From NCBI GenBank assembly GCA_944323075.1, contig CALURC010000005.1, positions 1 to 64,000 on the forward strand: a stretch of 64,000 nucleotides of DNA, read 5' to 3'. Source of the DNA: an uncultured Alistipes sp. (GTDB lineage: Bacteria > Bacteroidota > Bacteroidia > Bacteroidales > Rikenellaceae). A program made the position numbers and the translations under genes. Below, one piece after another: positions 61,001 through 64,000 of the stretch (its first letter is position 1; each line of letters begins with the position of its first letter). Under the pieces are notes generated by a model, which saw only the letters and a list, made by a program, of their open reading frames with translations, did no database searches and was not told the origin of the DNA.

Positions 61001-61798
61001 AAGGGCGTCTGCATGTTTGAAGTCAAATGACAGACCGCCCGAAAGGGCTATGGGGAGCTGCTCGCACATCTGTATGGAATCTTTTCGTACAGAGGTGGTC
61101 AGTTGTATGTCTGTTTTGTAGCGGTCAATAAGAAATTTTCGGATCTTTAGTTGATCGATATTGGTTTCAGCGAAAAGAGATTGTGTCCGATCGTCGAAAA
61201 CAAGGCGTCCTTTTTTGAGGATTTCGACACGCGAAAAGTTGATTTCGAATGGATTTTTTTCATCTGAGTTTTCGGAAGATGTAGTGTCGGAATAGATTTC
61301 CCAGTTGGCCTTGCCGGAAGGTGAGATGTATGCGTATATTTCCGGTGCGGTCACACCGAAATAACGGATCATGGCTTGTGAAGCGAGCAGTCTGGGAAGG
61401 TTCAGTGCTACGACGAGTTCGTCGAACCGCAACAGTGTGTCGGCTGCGGAGGGGATCAGTGCCTTTATTGAGTCGGGTTCCGATTGCAGGGCATGAGAGA
61501 CAATCTCTCCGCCGGAGAGTTTGACGCTGACGTGGGGGAAATGCTCCCACAGGGAGAGGGTCACCGTATCGAATCGAACCGATGCGTCTAAATATTGACT
61601 GCTGTATTTGTTGACAAGCGGGGTGAGGCGCGAAGGCGACAAAATGGTCAGTACAGATCCGATTGCGAGAGCAATAAGCAGAATGACTACACCGACTAAG
61701 ATACAGCAAGTTTTTATGATCCGTCTGATCAGGCTCTTTTTTTTTCGAGACCGTTTACTTTCAGACTCTTGAGCGGAGTGGCTGTTTTTGTGTTTCAT
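58091..61798 (-). CDS. AsmA-like giant envelope protein
   Basis: 1235 aa. A basic N-terminus (SKRSRKKKSLIRRIIK) precedes one membrane anchor (about 32-53). The rest is a very long repetitive beta-strand region starting LTPLVNKYSSQYLDASVRFDTVTLSLW, the typical AsmA opening. The C-terminal part has the AsmA-like repeat ending near LNISGTLDKFKFRIGRAKY. A final tail is rich in Pro/Asp/Thr and then very basic (KKARRKALREERRQNR). AsmA/TamB-type proteins form hydrophobic grooves thought to move phospholipids between membranes; applying that role here is inference. It has its own promoter and no operon partner. Confidence 0.85.
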   Translation of the reverse strand: MKHKNSHSAQESESKRSRKKKSLIRRIIKTCCILVGVVILLIALAIGSVLTILSPSRLTPLVNKYSSQYLDASVRFDTVTLSLWEHFPHVSVKLSGGEIVSHALQSEPDSIKALIPSAADTLLRFDELVVALNLPRLLASQAMIRYFGVTAPEIYAYISPSGKANWEIYSDTTSSENSDEKNPFEINFSRVEILKKGRLVFDDRTQSLFAETNIDQLKIRKFLIDRYKTDIQLTTSVRKDSIQMCEQLPIALSGGLSFDFKHADALALHRLNLKIDETPIRFDGKITFASDTLKTDNLQCDINSLVLSRLVELAPQALFPRIKNIDTDLELSLKTRIAGEFNAAGQLFPHIEAEVATNGGHFAYADSPTRIDRFKIDAFLRYNPDTADSTGIRLNDFDIQGSGIQLAGQATIWDLLGDPSVTTKISGGVNLDTLSRLYPSERMFVSGNLKIDAIAKFRKNDLCIERFGNVRIGGLLSTDSLLIDAPTDSIFLLTHNGTIQFGSGFRKFDTIEQFDEEMLRIRIDADSLNLHMKDQSRIAVSKVSTTLQSAVASFSGDTTAVHPIKGNISAQVFDAILSDSSRMKLSKVNSSFGIQPSADDPKIPELSLTFDAGDLWANDQINRCDFTDSRVDFHATLIRNKIDTTRRRILLDSLQRVYPTVVRDSLFRHHFAQLRASRQPDDFSSADLDMSLDKNIADKFRRWNASGSIRAASGRIATPYFPLSNRIENADIEFTTDEVKLEKTVLKAGESSLELNGKISNLKQVLLRNGKLKIQMSIESDTLNFNELIHAASVGSQYTNSSESYKQSVAEAENTDELQQVIEEQSGIADSTYENALLIVPSNIDAQIDLHSRYGIYGTLHLNSLKGAFIARDRCLQINNLNATTDAGDMALTALYATRSKKDIITGFDLEMRKVKVDRLISLIPSVDSLLPMLRSFEGVVDCQLAATASVDTMMNLELPSLNAACSIHGENMVLLDGETFTEIAKMLRFKNRDRNLINSISVNFLVHNNQIEIFPFIIEMDRYKAAVSGIHKLDMSFDYHISVLKSPIPFRLGLNISGTLDKFKFRIGRAKYKNENIPSYVTLIDTTRINLRHTITDIFHKGINAARLERIEKAIPIVDTAAIQTQMEPLSKADSLQLQQEGIIEQDSVPVIDTLPEVRPIPVLPTDTLVTGSAQSLPSDSTDQTKGSTLPVIEGKEEQESQNVSRAMTRQEKKARRKALREERRQNRAVTPNN

Positions 61799-61819
61799 GA
61801 TCCCCCGTATTTACTGAAA

Positions 61820-61827
61820 CAAAGATA
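61820..61827 (-). promoter_or_regulatory. Promoter -7 box of the AsmA-like gene
   Basis: The minus strand reads TATCTTTG, 22 bp upstream of the ATG at 61798. Confidence 0.6.
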
Positions 61828-61885
61828 GATATTTTGTCTGATTTTGGTTCTTGAAGGAGGAGTGTTTTTCCGGACGATGAAAATA

Positions 61886-61916
61886 AAAAAGGAGCGAATG
61901 ATTTCGCTCCTTTTTG
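61886..61916 (-). terminator. Terminator of fucO
   Basis: GGAGCGAA (61891-61898) pairs with TTCGCTCC (61903-61910), extended by flanking A and T runs. It ends fucO on the minus strand and can work in both directions. Confidence 0.88.
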
Positions 61917-61933
61917 TTGATTTATTTGTCTTA

Positions 61934-63088
61934 TTAGAAAGCTTTCTTGTAAAGTTCAAGAATCTCTTCAACCGTTGCTTTACGTGGGTTACCCGGGGTG
62001 CAGACATCGTTGAAGGCAGCTTGAGCCAAAGTAGGCAGACCGCTTTCCGGAACGCCGATTTCACTCAGGTGTTGTGGAATATGAACTTGGATAGCCAAAG
62101 CTTTGACTGCGTCTACTGCAGCTTGAGCAGCTTGGTCGTCGTCCATCTTCGAGGTGTCGACACCCATAGCGTTGGCGATTGTACGGTATTTTGCTTTTGC
62201 GCTCTCCTTGTTGTACTCCATTACGAAAGGCAACAACAGTGCGTTGGCTACACCGTGAGGGATGTCGTAGTATGCGCCCAGCGGGTGTGCCATGCCGTGT
62301 ACAAGTCCCAGACCGACATTAGAGAAGGCCATACCGGCGATGTATTGAGCCGTTGCCATGCCGTCGCGAGCTTCGATGTCCGAAGGATTTTCAACGACTT
62401 TAGGCAACCATTTGGCGATCATTTCGATAGCTTTGATTTCGAACATGTCGCTCATCTCCCATGCACCGAGCGTAATCAAACCTTCGATAGCGTGGGTCAA
62501 TGCATCCATACCGGTCGATGCAGTCAGTCCGCGAGGCATCGAGAGCATCAATTCGGGGTCGATAATAGCGAGTGTAGGGATGTCGTTCGGATCGACGCAA
62601 ACCATCTTCTTTACGTTCTTTTCGTCGGTGATGACGTAATTGATGGTTACTTCGGCAGCGGTTCCGGCCGTGGTAGGCAGAGCGATTACCGGTACCGATT
62701 TCTTTTTGGTGTTGGCTACGCCTTCCAGCGATACTACGTCGCTGAATTCAGGGTTGTTGATAATAATACCGATAGCTTTAGAGGTATCCATGGAAGAACC
62801 GCCTCCGATAGCGACAATAAAATCGGCTCCGGCAGCTTTGAAAGCTGCGATTCCGTTTTTCACGTTGGTAACGGTGGGGTTAGGTTTTACCTCGTCGAAT
62901 ACTTCGAACGGTATGCCGGCATTTTTCAGTACGTCGGTTACCTGAGTGGCTACTCCGAATTTTACCAGATCCTTGTCGGTTACGACCAAAGCTTTGGTGT
63001 ATCCGCGTTTAGCGACCTCTTCTGCGATCATTTTTCTCGAACCGACTCCAAAATAGGAAGTCTCGTTCAAAATCATTCTATAAGCCAT
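61934..63088 (-). CDS. fucO: Lactaldehyde reductase (iron-dependent alcohol dehydrogenase)
   Basis: Reduces L-lactaldehyde to 1,2-propanediol with NADH in anaerobic fucose and rhamnose breakdown. The 384 aa protein closely follows E. coli FucO from its first residues (RMILNET) onward. GGGSSMDTSKAIG (95-107) is the NAD-binding loop, and PTTAGTAAEVTINYVITDE and FSNVGLGLVHGMAHPLGA are shared. Metal ligands by family position are Asp195, His199, His264 and His278. The strong match supports FucO over a generic alcohol dehydrogenase. It links functionally to the rhamnosidase-like genes but is unlinked in transcription. Confidence 0.92.
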   Translation of the reverse strand: MAYRMILNETSYFGVGSRKMIAEEVAKRGYTKALVVTDKDLVKFGVATQVTDVLKNAGIPFEVFDEVKPNPTVTNVKNGIAAFKAAGADFIVAIGGGSSMDTSKAIGIIINNPEFSDVVSLEGVANTKKKSVPVIALPTTAGTAAEVTINYVITDEKNVKKMVCVDPNDIPTLAIIDPELMLSMPRGLTASTGMDALTHAIEGLITLGAWEMSDMFEIKAIEMIAKWLPKVVENPSDIEARDGMATAQYIAGMAFSNVGLGLVHGMAHPLGAYYDIPHGVANALLLPFVMEYNKESAKAKYRTIANAMGVDTSKMDDDQAAQAAVDAVKALAIQVHIPQHLSEIGVPESGLPTLAQAAFNDVCTPGNPRKATVEEILELYKKAF

Positions 63089-63205
63089 AGCGATTTATAT
63101 TATAAAAACAACATTGAAAAACCGTACCCAGAAAGGGATGAATCATTTCGCGGCGGTTCAGTTTCCGTTTTTGGAATAGTCGTCGGAAAATCCCCTTTTG
63201 CGCTG

Positions 63206-63213
63206 CAAAGGTA
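63206..63213 (-). promoter_or_regulatory. fucO promoter -7 box
   Basis: The minus strand reads TACCTTTG. It lies 118 bp upstream of the fucO ATG, giving an unusually long leader of about 110 nt with no clear conserved structure. Confidence 0.5.
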
Positions 63214-63305
63214 CAATAAAAATGAGAATAAATGAAATGTTTCGTTTTATTGGTGAGAACCGATTTATTGTAAAATCCGGGTGCGATTTGAAAAAAATGA
63301 GGGGG

Positions 63306-64000
63306 TCAGGCTTTCGGTTCAGAGGGGAGAGCGAGTTGTTTTGCGCGGATGCGTGCAGCACGGTCCAGACTGTCTGGGTGGGTTGAAAAGAGTTGGAGAA
63401 TGGCATCTGGTCGATTCCCTGCCTGTTCGGCAAGACGATGGATTTTTTCCAGTGCGTCGGCCATGGCCAGCGGATTGTAACCGTTGCGTTGGAGAAATCC
63501 GAAACTGAAGTCATCGGCGGCATACTCCTGCCCCTTCGAAAAATGAGATTCAGCCAGTTTTTCGGCGATCGATCCCCATTGCGATGAACTTAGCGAACCG
63601 AGTACACCTCCTGCGGCTCCGAGTACATTGCGAGCTGCGGAGGTGAGGTAGGCCTTGCGCATGGCATGTAATGTGTCGCTGTTACGGATATGTCCCATTT
63701 CATGCCCGATGATCGCCATCAGCTCCTCGTCCGACATGCGGTCCATCAATCCCGAAAAAATGCGGATGCTGCCGTCAGCCGTAGCGAAGGCGTTGATTTG
63801 ATTGGTTTTGTAGACTTTGAAGTTGAGCGGTACGTCGTTTACGGCAATGTATCTCGAAGTCAGCCGCTCGAGTCTTTGAGCATATGGGTCTTCTGCCGAG
63901 GGTATGGTGTTTTGTGCATCGGTGTAGGCGATGTATTTTCGGGCCATTTCAAGCACATGTCGGTCTTTGAGAGTGGCGGCCTGAAGCACATCGACGGTTG
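63306..64000 (-). CDS. M48 family metallopeptidase, partial at the right edge
   Basis: The C-terminal 231 or so codons of a zinc peptidase; the frame stays open to base 64000, so the N-terminus, probably with a signal peptide or lipobox, lies outside. The zinc motif HEMGH is in LMAIIGHEMGHIRNSDTLHAM. The third ligand is the Glu in GQEYAADDFSFGFL. NAFATADGSIRIFSGLMD is the conserved strand before the helix, and STHPDSLDRAARI is the usual end. It resembles the BepA/LoiP-type periplasmic M48 proteases involved in envelope quality control. A GTG near 63989 is unlikely to be the true start. Confidence 0.88.
   Translation of the reverse strand, partial: TVDVLQAATLKDRHVLEMARKYIAYTDAQNTIPSAEDPYAQRLERLTSRYIAVNDVPLNFKVYKTNQINAFATADGSIRIFSGLMDRMSDEELMAIIGHEMGHIRNSDTLHAMRKAYLTSAARNVLGAAGGVLGSLSSSQWGSIAEKLAESHFSKGQEYAADDFSFGFLQRNGYNPLAMADALEKIHRLAEQAGNRPDAILQLFSTHPDSLDRAARIRAKQLALPSEPKA

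Noticed and set aside
61844-63235. 463-codon open frame on the plus strand opposite fucO
   Set aside because: It mirrors fucO codons, has no protein motif, and is rich in Cys, Asp, Val and Phe as expected from antisense of a biased gene. FucO on the other strand is strongly conserved.
63089-63305. Riboswitch in the long fucO leader
   Set aside because: The leader of about 110 nt shows no conserved aptamer-like motif or stable alternative hairpins that I can recognise.
1-64000. CRISPR array, restriction-modification, toxin-antitoxin or other defence system
   Set aside because: I saw no regularly spaced direct repeats, cas genes, methylase motifs or paired small toxin/antitoxin frames anywhere in the window.

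Overview
The window is chromosomal DNA from a member of the Bacteroidales (phylum Bacteroidota); I cannot name the genus. The evidence is the repeated promoter -7 box TAnnTTTG at sensible distances in front of many genes, the scarcity of Shine-Dalgarno sites, and many exported or lipoprotein glycoside hydrolases and thioredoxin-fold lipoproteins. Phylum-typical families such as DUF4251, DUF4491 and the lipocalin-like lipoproteins also occur. Gene order mixes housekeeping loci with isolated carbohydrate-degradation genes, and most of the window is ordinary core genome.

Layout. 0.4-6.1 kb: a two-gene glycan unit (GH106-like alpha-L-rhamnosidase and GH2) ending in a strong terminator. 6.4-16.8 kb: housekeeping block with valS (-), lon (+), mnmA (+), a PAP2-like membrane protein (-), rpoN (-) and asnS (-). 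16.9-22.7 kb: a GH2 enzyme, a 650-bp gap with hairpins, a fibronectin-III lipoprotein with a mutarotase-like core, and an outer-membrane barrel. 22.9-31.5 kb: a DUF4251 protein, a ruvX-ddh-def operon (-), a GH43-like enzyme followed by glyS, then coaD-lpxD-ruvC and a TlpA-like lipoprotein. 31.6-33.0 kb: tRNA-Arg(ACG), a heavily decayed tyrosine integrase directly 3' of it, and tRNA-Ser(UGA). 33.2-36.8 kb: an HU protein, lspA and a large exported thioredoxin-fold protein. 37.0-41.0 kb: a leftward operon of nadC, a DPP IV-type peptidase and a DUF4491 protein with an unusual long tail. 41.1-46.7 kb: ilvD-ilvB-ilvN-ilvC behind a roughly 200-nt leader. 46.9-54.6 kb: an SGNH/GxDLY esterase, metY, an S41 peptidase and a second large rhamnosidase-like lipoprotein. 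54.9-64.0 kb: an AspT/YidE-type transporter, a Crp-family regulator, a lipocalin lipoprotein, a giant AsmA-like protein, fucO, and an M48 peptidase cut by the right edge.

How the genes fit together. Two rhamnosidase-like enzymes, two GH2 enzymes, a GH43-like enzyme and an SGNH esterase suggest plant or host glycan use. FucO (lactaldehyde reductase) is the expected terminal step for rhamnose or fucose breakdown, although it is not in an operon with the hydrolases. No SusC/SusD pair is present. The ilv cluster covers the common valine/isoleucine steps. ddh suggests the one-step dehydrogenase route to meso-diaminopimelate.

I see no clear new multi-gene system. The most unusual items are the integrase relic at the tRNA, the ilv leader, the DUF4491 protein with a long basic/polar tail, the palindromic promoter region of rpoN, and the modular fibronectin-III lipoprotein.
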